A DNA stretch of 64,000 bases. It comes from Vulcanisaeta moutnovskia 768-28. Lineage in GTDB: Archaea; Thermoproteota; Thermoprotei; Thermoproteales; Thermocladiaceae. The stretch covers positions 2,086,509 through 2,150,508 of the forward strand of contig NC_015151.1 in assembly GCF_000190315.1 (NCBI RefSeq). The letters are read 5' to 3'. The notes beneath the pieces were generated by a model. The model ran no database searches, was not told where the DNA came from, and saw only the letters and a list, made by a program, of their open reading frames with translations. Position 1 is the first letter of the stretch. Each line of letters begins with the position of its first letter. Position numbers and translations under genes: made by a program. Of this stretch, positions 34,800-43,637 are shown piece by piece.

Positions 34800-36143
34800 A
34801 TCCTCATGTAAAACCTTAAGCTCAAGTAACCTGGCAAACTCCTCAAGCTCCCTCCTAAAGTCACCGTAAATCACCACCCTATGCCATCCACTACGCCAAC
34901 GCCAATTACGAACAACATTGGTAACATTGCCACTGCCTATTAGCTTCGTTGCGCAGGCCTGTGGTGCATATTCATTATTTACGGCTTTAGACACGTGAAT
35001 TGTTAATAATCGTTCCTCAGGGTTAAAGCCAACAACCGTTACTGGTTCATTCGTGGGTAATTTAACATGTACTGACGCGTGCTTAGTCCCTAGGTGTGCC
35101 TTCGTTATTACATAAGGCACCTCAGGTCTATCACTGCCATGCGGATTTGTTGGTGCGTAATAGTGATGGTATATGAATTCACTTCTTTCCTCATCAACAC
35201 CTACATTCACCACAAAGCCATTCCTATTAAGTAAGTACTTGGCAATTAGTATAGGCACTGCGGCGTATGGATCAGCCTCGCAAATCGGTATTATCCCATC
35301 ATACCAAAGCTGCATGTAGCCGAGGCATGGCCACGCCCTCAAAAGGCCTGTGTTATAAAGTACTATGCAGTCAACAGCAACTGCACTAACACCCAACTCC
35401 CTCACGGCATTCCTCATGGCTACATAAAGCTTAGCCGAGTTCCTAGTCTCATCCATTGTGTCATCATAGACAGCCTCGGCATACTTAACCCACCTATTTG
35501 TCCACTCATCGGCTTCATCATCACTGACCCTATCGAAGAACCTAGTCCTGAACTCATTTGCATCCATTAACACCGGCGTGACTCCAGTTATTGACTGTAT
35601 TAACCTGAACACACTATACATGTCAGTATTAGGACCAAACTGCCAGTATAGGTGTGATTTAAGGCTTGGCGAGACAATAAATAATACCTTACTCATCCTC
35701 AGCCTAGCCAATGCCACTAAATACCTGACCTTATTAATCGCAGCCTGACTAGCCAGGTTGCGTGTGGAAACCCCGATGACTGGGTAACCCTCACTCAACG
35801 CCTTACTAACTCCAAGCATATATTCGCCAGCACCTGCATAGGCCTCGGAAATAACTACGACTGGCTTACCGCTCCTAATTATCGGGTCTATAAAGCCCAT
35901 TAATGAGTTAAGGGTAACAACAACATAACCTACGGCATTCCCCTCAACATTTAAAAATGCCTGAACATCGACCGGCTCCCTAATGTCATAACTCAAAAAC
36001 TCAACATGTGGGTATGATAACCTAAGTGCATTGAGAAATACGGCTTTTTCGTCTTCAATAATTTTCGTAGATCTTGACGGACCACCCAAGTCGCCAATTA
36101 CAGGGTCTATAAAGACCACCGGTATCCTTATCTTCGGGTTCAT
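34794..36143 (-). CDS. L-fucose isomerase-related protein (COG2407)
   Basis: 449 residues. The Rossmann-like N-terminal half (VVFIDPVIGDLGGPSRSTKI, VVVISEAYAGAGEYM) is followed by the acidic CEADPYAAVPILIAKYLLNR motif and a C-terminal beta region with HASVHVKLP. This pattern matches COG2407 proteins related to L-fucose/L-arabinose isomerases, with Glu and Asp as metal ligands. It may isomerise a sugar or sugar phosphate; the substrate is unknown. Monocistronic. Confidence 0.65.
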   Translation of the reverse strand: MNPKIRIPVVFIDPVIGDLGGPSRSTKIIEDEKAVFLNALRLSYPHVEFLSYDIREPVDVQAFLNVEGNAVGYVVVTLNSLMGFIDPIIRSGKPVVVISEAYAGAGEYMLGVSKALSEGYPVIGVSTRNLASQAAINKVRYLVALARLRMSKVLFIVSPSLKSHLYWQFGPNTDMYSVFRLIQSITGVTPVLMDANEFRTRFFDRVSDDEADEWTNRWVKYAEAVYDDTMDETRNSAKLYVAMRNAVRELGVSAVAVDCIVLYNTGLLRAWPCLGYMQLWYDGIIPICEADPYAAVPILIAKYLLNRNGFVVNVGVDEERSEFIYHHYYAPTNPHGSDRPEVPYVITKAHLGTKHASVHVKLPTNEPVTVVGFNPEERLLTIHVSKAVNNEYAPQACATKLIGSGNVTNVVRNWRWRSGWHRVVIYGDFRRELEEFARLLELKVLHEDL

Positions 36144-36285
36144 ATGGATTAATCATTACTTGGCGTATTTATTTTTATTTTCTTTAAATGAGAAATTGAA
36201 TATCAAGGTTAGATAATTGAATGAAACCTGTTTTTCTTAGAAAATTGAAGAAAAACTTAAATAGGAGAAGTTTGTTCTTCATTTA

Positions 36286-36834
36286 ATGAATTACAAAATA
36301 AATAGGGGTAATATGGACCTTTCACACATATTCATAGTAATCACTTTGGTCGCTTTAGCAGTCGCAATACTCGCTCCATTTCGCTTTAATATCAATAGTC
36401 TAGGGCAAACGGTATACTCACTAATGAGCGGGTGGAGCACTAACGAAGGAGTTAATCCAAGCTATGTGGAGACTAGCGCAACAATGAGTAAATCGTATGA
36501 CATGGTCGTTATAACAATAAGCATTAGTAATAATGGCAATAACCAATTAATATTGGGTGGCACAACAATAATTGGAACCGCACAGTGTAACCTGGAACCC
36601 TCAATAATAATACCGCCAAAGAGCACCGGTGAGATAACGCTATCTATCTATACGATGAATGGCACAACAATGGACCCAATAACCGTGAATGTAGGTGGCA
36701 ATGCATACACATCGGGAATGCCACAAATATTCTGTTACGGCTCTCACCCTGATCTCTCAGGAAATAATGAATTCACGGTAGTATTCAGCACAATGAATAA
36801 TGGTAATATTTACGTAAATGTAAATCAAAATTAG
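36286..36834 (+). CDS. Small secreted or membrane-anchored surface protein
   Basis: 182 residues. N-terminal INRGNMDLSHIF and a following hydrophobic segment (about 13-29) resemble a class III pilin-like or uncleaved anchor. The rest is beta-rich with SNNGNNQLILGGTTI, as in archaeal surface proteins with Ig-like domains. CTTAAATAG 26 bp upstream gives a leaderless start. It is alone and may be an orphan pilin or adhesin. Confidence 0.6.
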   Translation: MNYKINRGNMDLSHIFIVITLVALAVAILAPFRFNINSLGQTVYSLMSGWSTNEGVNPSYVETSATMSKSYDMVVITISISNNGNNQLILGGTTIIGTAQCNLEPSIIIPPKSTGEITLSIYTMNGTTMDPITVNVGGNAYTSGMPQIFCYGSHPDLSGNNEFTVVFSTMNNGNIYVNVNQN

Positions 36835-36865
36835 TTTAATTTTTGATTTTTGTTTTCAATTAAAA

Positions 36866-38201
36866 TTATGTCTCGCCTGATGTAACTACGATGCTCGTAC
36901 CCTTACTGGTCTCAATGCCCCATATGAACCAGGCAATAGCTGCCGCAAGACCCATAGTCCAAACACCAGTATTAAGTATTAGGAATTGACTTAATGATGC
37001 AGAAACGGCCCATATTGTCTCAGGAATTAAGGAGCCAATCGATATTGTCCTAACGAGGCTAACGAATGTACCTCTACGCTCAGTTGGCCAAAGCTCACCC
37101 TTAAACGTATCCATTGCAAGGTATTGAATACCAATGAATATATTCAGTATGAAGTCCATGATCAGGAAAAAGGTGAAATTACTAACTATGGGTTTCATTA
37201 ATGCAATAATTGCGTAGGTCGTGACAGCGGCTCCACCTGTAGAGAACAGCAAAATAACCTTTCTACTAAATTCTATCAGCAAAGGGCGCTATGAATAATC
37301 CACCAATAAACTCGGCTAATGCCGTTATTAATATTATAAGAGCAGTCTGACTACTAAAATAAATAGGTCCAACCTCGTATGAGAGAAGGCCGAAGCCAAG
37401 GTCATTAGCAGTCATCATTAATACTGCAACAATGAACCTAAACCAAAGTGGTGGATGAATAATGGGCTTGCTCACCTGTATCTCATTAATAGGAAGGTTA
37501 CCTGAATCGAGCTTAACCCCATAGTACTTCTCAACCTCTCTAATCGCATCATTAATCCTACCCTTCCTCTCCAACCACCTTATGGACTCCGGCATCTTCA
37601 TCCTACTAATCACCAACACGATGAGTATCACAATGCCTATAATCCCAATGGCAAGCCTTTGATAAAACGGCCCAATCAACTGAGTATTCAGGCTTATGAA
37701 GGACACGAGCATAAGCCCAACATTTATGAAGTTTATCAGAAAGAAGGCGGCCTTACTCCTGTGTCTTCTCGGCATTACCTCATGCATATCGGTCAATATT
37801 ACATTCATCTCACCACCAGCCGCCGCAAGCATTATGGCTAGGGTGATGAGTAGTGATATGTAATTTGATATGACCAGTGTTGTCACTATGAACAACGCAA
37901 TACCAACCGCATACATAGACATGGTCAAAATGAAGAGTCTCTTCCTACCAAACCTATCGGAGAGAGGACCAACGAATATTAAACCAACTATTAGCCATAG
38001 GAATGGCCATATCAAAGTCAGTGCAGTTAGGTATGACGGGAGTGAGAACCAGCCTGTGGCGATTGGAGCAATACCGACTAGGTATGCCTCAAAGAGGAGG
38101 CCAAGGGCGAAGGCTATGAATGACCAGGTATGTGCGCTTGACCATTTAAGGTCCTCTATAGCCCTGAAAACCGACACGTCGTTAGCCATATGCATCGTCA
38201 A
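36866..38201 (-). pseudogene. MFS transporter split by a +1 frameshift
   Basis: Two overlapping minus-strand frames make one sugar-porter-like MFS protein of about 440 residues. The first (38201-37266) covers helices 1-8 and includes GPLSDRFGRKRLFIL and FADRI before TAG-TAG. The second (from about 37282 to 36866) continues EFSRKVILLFSTGG through the last helices. Skipping one A between AGA and TTT at about 37268-37272 restores FADR-FSRKV, the second MFS loop motif. So a single-base indel, a sequencing error or a recoding event breaks the gene. Confidence 0.78.
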
Positions 38202-38338
38202 TAACTAATCATTATTAAAGAATTATCCTAATAAGGATGATTGTAATATATAATGTATATTTAAGCAGTTATACCGTGTAATTCTTATGAACCAAGAATA
38301 GTTTTTATTTTCAGCGCACATGAATTTATAGAGAATTA

Positions 38339-38718
38339 ATGAGTTTAAGCCCTGATGAGAAGAAGGACTTCTTAGGGCATTAGAGGAAGATGAGTAGTTT
38401 AGGTTGGCTGTGGTGGAGTTACTCGGCATTTCTGATGTTCAGTCTTCAATTAAGCAATTAATTAATGCGGTTAGTGACTTGAATAAGACCGTTCAGAGGC
38501 TTGTGGAGGGTGAGGTTACGGTAACACTAAGGAGTATTGAAGAAGTCAATAGTCAATTAGAGAAACTCAACACCTCCGCCATAGCCGCTGAGAAATTCAC
38601 TGGTAAGAAAACATACCTTAAGCTACTTGCAGTTGAAAATGCACCAAGTGAGGTGTCACAATACTTAACAAGTAAGGCTAAAGGGCAGGAGATCTACTTA
38701 ATTATTGAGGGAGTATGA
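38339..38718 (+). pseudogene. Broken DUF3782-like coiled-coil protein
   Basis: ATG 38339 begins MSLSPDEKKD, then the frame shifts to LLRALEEDE, a TAG (38395-38397), and FRLAVVELLGISDVQSSIK, which together spell the N-terminus of the crenarchaeal DUF3782-type family (LSPEEK-LLRALEED-EFR-AV-GLLG). A coiled coil follows (SDLNKTVQRLVEG, SIEEVNSQLEKLN), then a short C-terminal end LKLLAVENAPSEVSQYL. The usual PD-(D/E)XK nuclease core appears deleted. An internal start at TTG 38404 or GTG 38410 could still give about 100 residues. Confidence 0.55.
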
Positions 38719-39117
38719 GAAATCATAGTGTTGTATTTATTAGTATATAGTTTATGAACGATTGTAACGGTTAATAAATAGGTTATAATTATTGTAGAAT
38801 TGAACATTAATTAGCAATAGAATATAATCGATAACTATGCGCGCGCCCGACCCCACTCACACATGGAAATCATAGTTAATAAATGATCCTTATTATTACT
38901 TGGTTCTATGATTTTATTAGTTTTTTATTTACATTATTTTTTATCAATATTATATTTTAAATTGCCTTTGTATTGCGTTTTTGATCAATTGCTTTTTGAA
39001 CATTATTTCAGATTTGTAGGAAGTATTTTATGTTTCGTCTTTGATTATTTATAATATTTTCCGTGATCTTCGTGGAAGTAAAAATTTAAATATTGGTCTC
39101 TTTTTGATATAAAGTGC
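38719..39117. other. AT-rich gap with one GC-rich spot
   Basis: About 400 bp without a gene. It is strongly AT-rich with many T runs (38900-39060). A GC-rich 24-mer begins at 38839 (GCGCGCGCCCGACCCC, then ACTCACAC) with no obvious pairing partner nearby. The roadblock gene promoter ATTTAAATA is at 39087-39095. No RNA or protein gene was recognised. Confidence 0.4.
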
Positions 39118-39495
39118 ATGTCTAAGTTAGGTATTGAGGTTAACCTTGCATTGAGGGATTTTGTAAATAATACTGGCAATGAGGTTTTAGGAGCTATGAT
39201 TATTCATCGAAATGGCTTTATTATTTCCTCGGTAATGAGGGATAGTATCAATGCTAAGTCATTGAGTGCTGTTTTCGCAGCCGTTAAGGGAACTGTTGAT
39301 AGGATGCTTAGTAAGTCAGGCATTGGCAATACAAACCTACTCCTATTTAGGGCGAGTAAGTATCTTATTACCATGTACCCAATAAACAATGAAGTAGTCC
39401 TAGTTAGTCTTGCCCGTGAAGACTCAAACCTTGGATTAATACTCATGGGTCTGGATTACGTCAAAGAAAGAATAGAGAAAATACTCCATCAATAA
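39118..39495 (+). CDS. Roadblock/LC7-domain protein
   Basis: 125 residues with the roadblock layout: helix, strands around GAMIIHRNGFIISSVM, then a helix SLSAVFAAVKGTVDRML, NTNLLLFRASKYLITMYPI and VVLVSLAREDSNLGLIL. The family includes MglB-like regulators of small GTPases in archaea. No GTPase gene lies beside it, but a ParA-like ATPase does, on the other strand. Leaderless start from ATTTAAATA 26 bp upstream. It converges on the next gene with 4 bp between stops. Confidence 0.82.
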   Translation: MSKLGIEVNLALRDFVNNTGNEVLGAMIIHRNGFIISSVMRDSINAKSLSAVFAAVKGTVDRMLSKSGIGNTNLLLFRASKYLITMYPINNEVVLVSLAREDSNLGLILMGLDYVKERIEKILHQ

Positions 39496-39499
39496 CTAG

Positions 39500-39853
39500 T
39501 CACGCAATTTTTAACAATTCACAGTCGTAGCGTATGCATTTAAGTATATGTGCATCAATTTTTAATTTATCACTTATCCACTTCAGGAAATTAATTAATT
39601 GTTTCATCTTATTACTATCCTCATCAATGACTATCACTATAAGTCCTGCTCGTAAACCACCATATTGATAAGCCAGGGCCTGGCCAACACCATAATGAAC
39701 CTTATCCTCACATTCAACTTCATAGGCAATACCATTACACATCAGGTCAGGTTTAACATTAATGAATCCAAGGTTTATTGGGTACGATTCATCGCAATTC
39801 AGACGACGAGCTATTATTGCTACGTACTCTTTTTCCCTACAAAATTTCGCCAT
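39500..39853 (-). CDS. PD-(D/E)XK nuclease-like small protein
   Basis: 117 residues. The order NLGFINVKPDL, then GIAYEVECED, then YGVGQALAYQYGGLRAGLIVIVID gives the D...ExE signature followed by a Gln/Tyr helix, typical of PD-(D/E)XK folds with Asp, Glu, Glu as metal ligands. The Lys of the ExK position is replaced by Glu. It starts 14 nt after the ParA-like gene, so they form one transcript. Nuclease activity is inferred. Confidence 0.58.
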   Translation of the reverse strand: MAKFCREKEYVAIIARRLNCDESYPINLGFINVKPDLMCNGIAYEVECEDKVHYGVGQALAYQYGGLRAGLIVIVIDEDSNKMKQLINFLKWISDKLKIDAHILKCIRYDCELLKIA

Positions 39854-39867
39854 TTTAACACCCTAGT

Positions 39868-40809
39868 TTAATGAGCTACTTCGACAGGTGCCATTTCTGA
39901 AATGAACTGCATTAATGATTCGTAATAAGCCTTGAACTGCTTTATAGGCTTTATTTTATCTTCTTCCTTATACTTTCTGGTGTATAGTGGGCCGTCCTCC
40001 ACATATGAATCTAGGGAAATGTCATCCACATGTTTAAATCCCACAAATTCTGTGTTTTCCTTGCCGTAATACTTATCAGGTTTATTATTAGTTAATGGCC
40101 GAATATTTGGGAATGCCTTACTTACTATTTCTTTTGCTTCACGCCAAGTTTTCATGACGTCTTGAGCCTTCATATTTGATCTATATTGGTTAACAATGTA
40201 TGATACTAGGCTGTCATACCTCTTATTGCTTGGTACGAATATTTTCTGATTATATAGCATATCCATAATTTGCCTAAGGAAATCTATGAATTTAGTAATC
40301 TCCTGAATGCCAGGTCTCGTGATAGCTACATAAAGTGGAGCTAATGAAAATGTCATTTCAAAGAATTGATATACCCAATTGGGTGAGTCTAGAATTATTA
40401 CATCGAAGTCGTAACTCATCTCTTCCATTATTTTATCAACGAGTACCTTAAGTAATGATCCCCAATTTGGTACATTTTTGATATCGTTACTAATTTCGTC
40501 TAAGTTACCTCCAGGTAATACGTGGAAAGCTGCGTTATTTCCTGGTATTTTATGCTGATGCAGGCATTCGCTAACTGTGGGCATATTCCTTGAGTAGCCC
40601 CTGCTGTAATCAACGAGCTTTTTCATTAGGGTTTTTAAATTGCATTCGTCGAATGTCCTACCCAGTAATACACGGGTTGCCATTGCTGATGGATCGAAAT
40701 CTATGAATAGGACCTTGCGACCATCGATAGCTAAAGATGCGGCTGTGTTTATAGCTAGAGTTGTTTTTCCTGCACCGCCGCTTGCTGATATAAATGCTAT
40801 GGTAAACAT
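39868..40809 (-). CDS. ParA/MinD-like P-loop ATPase lacking the signature lysine
   Basis: 313 residues. Walker A is SGGAGKTT (about 11-18), where ParA/MinD proteins have K-G-G-x-G-K-T; the first Lys is Ser. Switch I is VLFIDFDPSAMATRVL and Walker B is FDVIILDSPN. The C-terminal 100 residues are specific and Lys/Tyr-rich (KPDKYYGKEN, KEEDKIKPIK). Such ATPases position DNA or complexes. The gene heads an operon with the nuclease-like protein. A TTATTAGG element about 27 bp upstream supports the start. Confidence 0.75.
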   Translation of the reverse strand: MFTIAFISASGGAGKTTLAINTAASLAIDGRKVLFIDFDPSAMATRVLLGRTFDECNLKTLMKKLVDYSRGYSRNMPTVSECLHQHKIPGNNAAFHVLPGGNLDEISNDIKNVPNWGSLLKVLVDKIMEEMSYDFDVIILDSPNWVYQFFEMTFSLAPLYVAITRPGIQEITKFIDFLRQIMDMLYNQKIFVPSNKRYDSLVSYIVNQYRSNMKAQDVMKTWREAKEIVSKAFPNIRPLTNNKPDKYYGKENTEFVGFKHVDDISLDSYVEDGPLYTRKYKEEDKIKPIKQFKAYYESLMQFISEMAPVEVAH

Positions 40810-40906
40810 AATAATTGTTTATTTTGGTATACTTCCTAATAAGTTTTATGTTCAATTGTAGAACACAAAACATTTATTAATTTCTCATTATCTCGATCAG
40901 GCAGGT

Positions 40907-41743
40907 ATGTGTAGGTTTGTTGTTGCTGTTGGCAAGTTCAGCAATGCTAAAGAAACGCTAGTCAGTATAGGTAGGAGCCTAGTGCAGGCAGCTTCAATGG
41001 ACCCATATGGTAAGGACTTCCTTAATGAGGAAAAACATAGCGATGGTTGGGGAGCCCTTCTTATCAGGGTTAATAATTCATCTACTCTGCATCACAGGAG
41101 TGTTAGGGCTATATTTATGGATGATGCAATTAATATTGTAAGTGGTTTTCTAAGTAGTGCGTATGATAGTACTGTTTTAATGATGATGCACGCCAGGGCA
41201 GCAAGTACCGGTACGCCAATTAATGTGTTCTCGACTCATCCTGTTAAGACCGAGACTGCTGATGGCTTTGAGCTTTACATGATTCATAATGGCTCGTTTT
41301 ACAGGGATGATATCGCCAAGGAGGTCGGTATTGGCAGAGATTATGCAGTTAGGTTTAATGATACGTATATAGCGAACCTAGCTCTCGCGAGAAGGATTAA
41401 AGGCGACATCACTAGGGATGACTTGAGTTGGATACTAAGGTTCACCAGGTCTGGAGCTAATCTTGGTATTGCATTAGTTAGGGATGACTTGATTAGTCTT
41501 ATTATTGGTAGTTATTATAGGGTTGTTGATGATTATAAGAAAACCCTTAGAGAGGAGTATTATAGGCTTTATCGATGTGAGGTACCTGGAGGCTTTGTTT
41601 ACGCATCATCAACAGTAATTGATTATTATAAACCGAACATCGTTGGTAATTGCTATGTATTAGATAATGGCGAATACCATAAATATTACATTCATGGTGA
41701 TGGCACGATTAAGCAGGTTGATTCATGGAAACTTTTAATATGA
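40907..41743 (+). CDS. Class II glutamine amidotransferase
   Basis: 278 residues. MCRFVVAVG places the nucleophile Cys at position 2, exposed after Met removal. HSDGWGALL, MMHARAASTGTPINVFSTHP and MIHNGSFYRDD are the Ntn-hydrolase motifs of YafJ/EgtC-like GATases. The protein hydrolyses glutamine or a gamma-glutamyl amide; there is no synthetase domain and no partner next to it. It ends exactly where the convergent taw1 gene ends. Confidence 0.85.
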   Translation: MCRFVVAVGKFSNAKETLVSIGRSLVQAASMDPYGKDFLNEEKHSDGWGALLIRVNNSSTLHHRSVRAIFMDDAINIVSGFLSSAYDSTVLMMMHARAASTGTPINVFSTHPVKTETADGFELYMIHNGSFYRDDIAKEVGIGRDYAVRFNDTYIANLALARRIKGDITRDDLSWILRFTRSGANLGIALVRDDLISLIIGSYYRVVDDYKKTLREEYYRLYRCEVPGGFVYASSTVIDYYKPNIVGNCYVLDNGEYHKYYIHGDGTIKQVDSWKLLI

Positions 41744-42847
41744 TTAAACGTAATTGCTGTATTTACGTTGCTCCTCGGGTCTTACAATCCACCTATCAAT
41801 GTATCTACTCATATTCTGTATTACAACAATCCTACTTGCTTCATCCTCATCCATGTGTCTGAAGTTACCACCCAATCTGTTAATCTCATCAAGTAACTTC
41901 ATAGCCCACTCCCTAACCTCCTCATGCCTAAGCATGTCACTCCTCTTTAATCTGAAGGTTGAGTGCCCTAGGTGCATGTAGGACTTAACCTCAATGAAGT
42001 GTGGGTTGCCGATTAGCATGAGCTTTGCGAATTCGGATATGTACTTGAAGTCGTAGTTAAGGCTCCTTATCAGGGTTATCCTAATAACGGTCCTCGTATT
42101 CAACCTACTAAGTAACTCAAGGCTCCTCAACCACCTCTCCCATGCATCCTCCCTATACATAACCGGCACATTAATCCTATAGAACAACTCCTTATTCGGC
42201 GCATTGCATGACAGGTAAAGCTGCGTTGGCAATGCATCCTCACGTTGCATTCTCTCAAGCATTTCTGGGTGTTCCCCGTTCGTGACTATGAACACGGACT
42301 TGGTACTCGGTAAACCCTTGAGGTACCTAACGAGCTGCGGTAGCTTTGGGTACAGAGTTGGTTCTCCGGATAGCGATATTGACCAGTGTGTTGGCACCAA
42401 GGCCTCCTTAGCCCTGTCCTTGGACTTTGGGTTTCCGAAGTAGCCAGTCAATAGCCTATACCTCTCCCTAAGTATTCCTTGAACAATCTCCTCGGGATCA
42501 TCAACCAAGTCCTCACTGGGTATGAAGGAGTCAAAGGACTCGGTCGGCCTCCAGCAGTAGACGCACCTATTACTGCATATCATACCCACCGGGCTAAACT
42601 CAGCGCATCTATGTGAGCCACCGGCTGGCGCACCGTAGAACTTAAACTTATAACAGCTCTGTCCCTTTACAAGAGCGCTCTTTGTCCAGTGACATAGCTC
42701 CACCGTAGAGTGGTTGTAAATTCCATAACTTGCCTTTATCAACTTAGCCCTTGTGTCATCAGTAATGCGTATCCTAATCCTACTATTAACCTCATTAATA
42801 ACGTGATACCTCAGTGTCTCCTTAATCACTTGGTCAATCCTCTCCAT
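41744..42847 (-). CDS. taw1: 4-demethylwyosine synthase (Taw1/TYW1)
   Basis: 367 residues. The radical SAM cluster is CSNRCVYCW (C-x3-C-x2-C) after SHRCAEFSPVGMI, and an extra N-terminal Cys group (CHWTKSALVKGQSCYKF) supplies the second cluster of archaeal TYW1. SISLSGEPTLYP and VTNGEHPEML follow. It builds the tricyclic base at G37 of tRNA-Phe from m1G and pyruvate. TTG 42871 is in frame, but ATG 42847 is about 36 bp from TTATAA and gives the normal N-terminus. Confidence 0.9.
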   Translation of the reverse strand: MERIDQVIKETLRYHVINEVNSRIRIRITDDTRAKLIKASYGIYNHSTVELCHWTKSALVKGQSCYKFKFYGAPAGGSHRCAEFSPVGMICSNRCVYCWRPTESFDSFIPSEDLVDDPEEIVQGILRERYRLLTGYFGNPKSKDRAKEALVPTHWSISLSGEPTLYPKLPQLVRYLKGLPSTKSVFIVTNGEHPEMLERMQREDALPTQLYLSCNAPNKELFYRINVPVMYREDAWERWLRSLELLSRLNTRTVIRITLIRSLNYDFKYISEFAKLMLIGNPHFIEVKSYMHLGHSTFRLKRSDMLRHEEVREWAMKLLDEINRLGGNFRHMDEDEASRIVVIQNMSRYIDRWIVRPEEQRKYSNYV

Positions 42848-42899
42848 CGCTATCAAGCAATTAATGTCCAAACTTAGAATTATAAACTTTTATTTGAAG

Positions 42900-43523
42900 T
42901 TAAATAACGCCACCACCAATCCTCTTCCAAAGCGCAGAATACCAGTTTGGTGTCCTTAAGTCATTAATCCCAACAGACCTATCGGGTGTATACGGTTTAA
43001 TATCAAGTATCGGTGTTCCATCAAATAGATCAAGCCCAGAAACCCTGAGGAATCTACCATCCCTATTAACGAGCTTAACAATACTAAGTCCAATTGGATT
43101 GGGTCTATGTGGTGAATCGGTGGCGAATACGCCGATCTTAGGCAACTCATTAGCAGCAATACCGAACCTCACAAGTCTTCTAGGCCTAACAACAAGTACC
43201 TTCTGCTGTTCCTTAGTTACTTTATTAAGTAGTGAAATTATTATTAGATGTGAGAATCCATCAATATTCCTTAACCCATCAATGAACTCATCAAAGATCT
43301 CAATTAATCCATCAACACCCATAGGTGAGGACTTTACCACATCATCATTAAGCCCATGCTTAACAATACCAATCGGCCTTAGAAATAGGTCATTATTGGT
43401 ATTAGTTATTACGAAATACCTGGATAGCTCATTATAAGCATCATTATCTCTAAGTAATTCCATTATTAATGCATTCAGTAATCCATATCCTTTAATCGTA
43501 TTTATAAATTCCCTTATATTCAC
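42900..43523 (-). CDS. trmO: TrmO/TsaA-like tRNA (t6A37) methyltransferase
   Basis: 207 residues. PIGIVKHG and the signature GVFATDSPHRPNPIGLS with DLFDGTPILDIKPYTP are characteristic of TrmO, which methylates N6 of t6A37 in tRNA-Thr using SAM. The N-terminal 50 residues and C-terminal end vary. A leaderless GTG start has TTTAAAG about 27 bp upstream. It lies 52 bp upstream of taw1 on the same strand, so two anticodon-loop position-37 modifiers are neighbours. Confidence 0.88.
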   Translation of the reverse strand: MNIREFINTIKGYGLLNALIMELLRDNDAYNELSRYFVITNTNNDLFLRPIGIVKHGLNDDVVKSSPMGVDGLIEIFDEFIDGLRNIDGFSHLIIISLLNKVTKEQQKVLVVRPRRLVRFGIAANELPKIGVFATDSPHRPNPIGLSIVKLVNRDGRFLRVSGLDLFDGTPILDIKPYTPDRSVGINDLRTPNWYSALWKRIGGGVI

Positions 43524-43637
43524 AATCCATGAATCATTAAAGCGCCACTTTAAATATTATTGCCAAGATATTCCCATATTTTTAAGGACTAGAATGAAGA
43601 GAAAAATTAAAAAGAGAAAACAAATAATTGATATATA

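Noticed and set aside
38223-38429. Minus-strand ORF at the start of the DUF3782-like gene
   Set aside because: Low-complexity Ser/Asn-rich translation antisense to the recognisable SLSPDEKK block.
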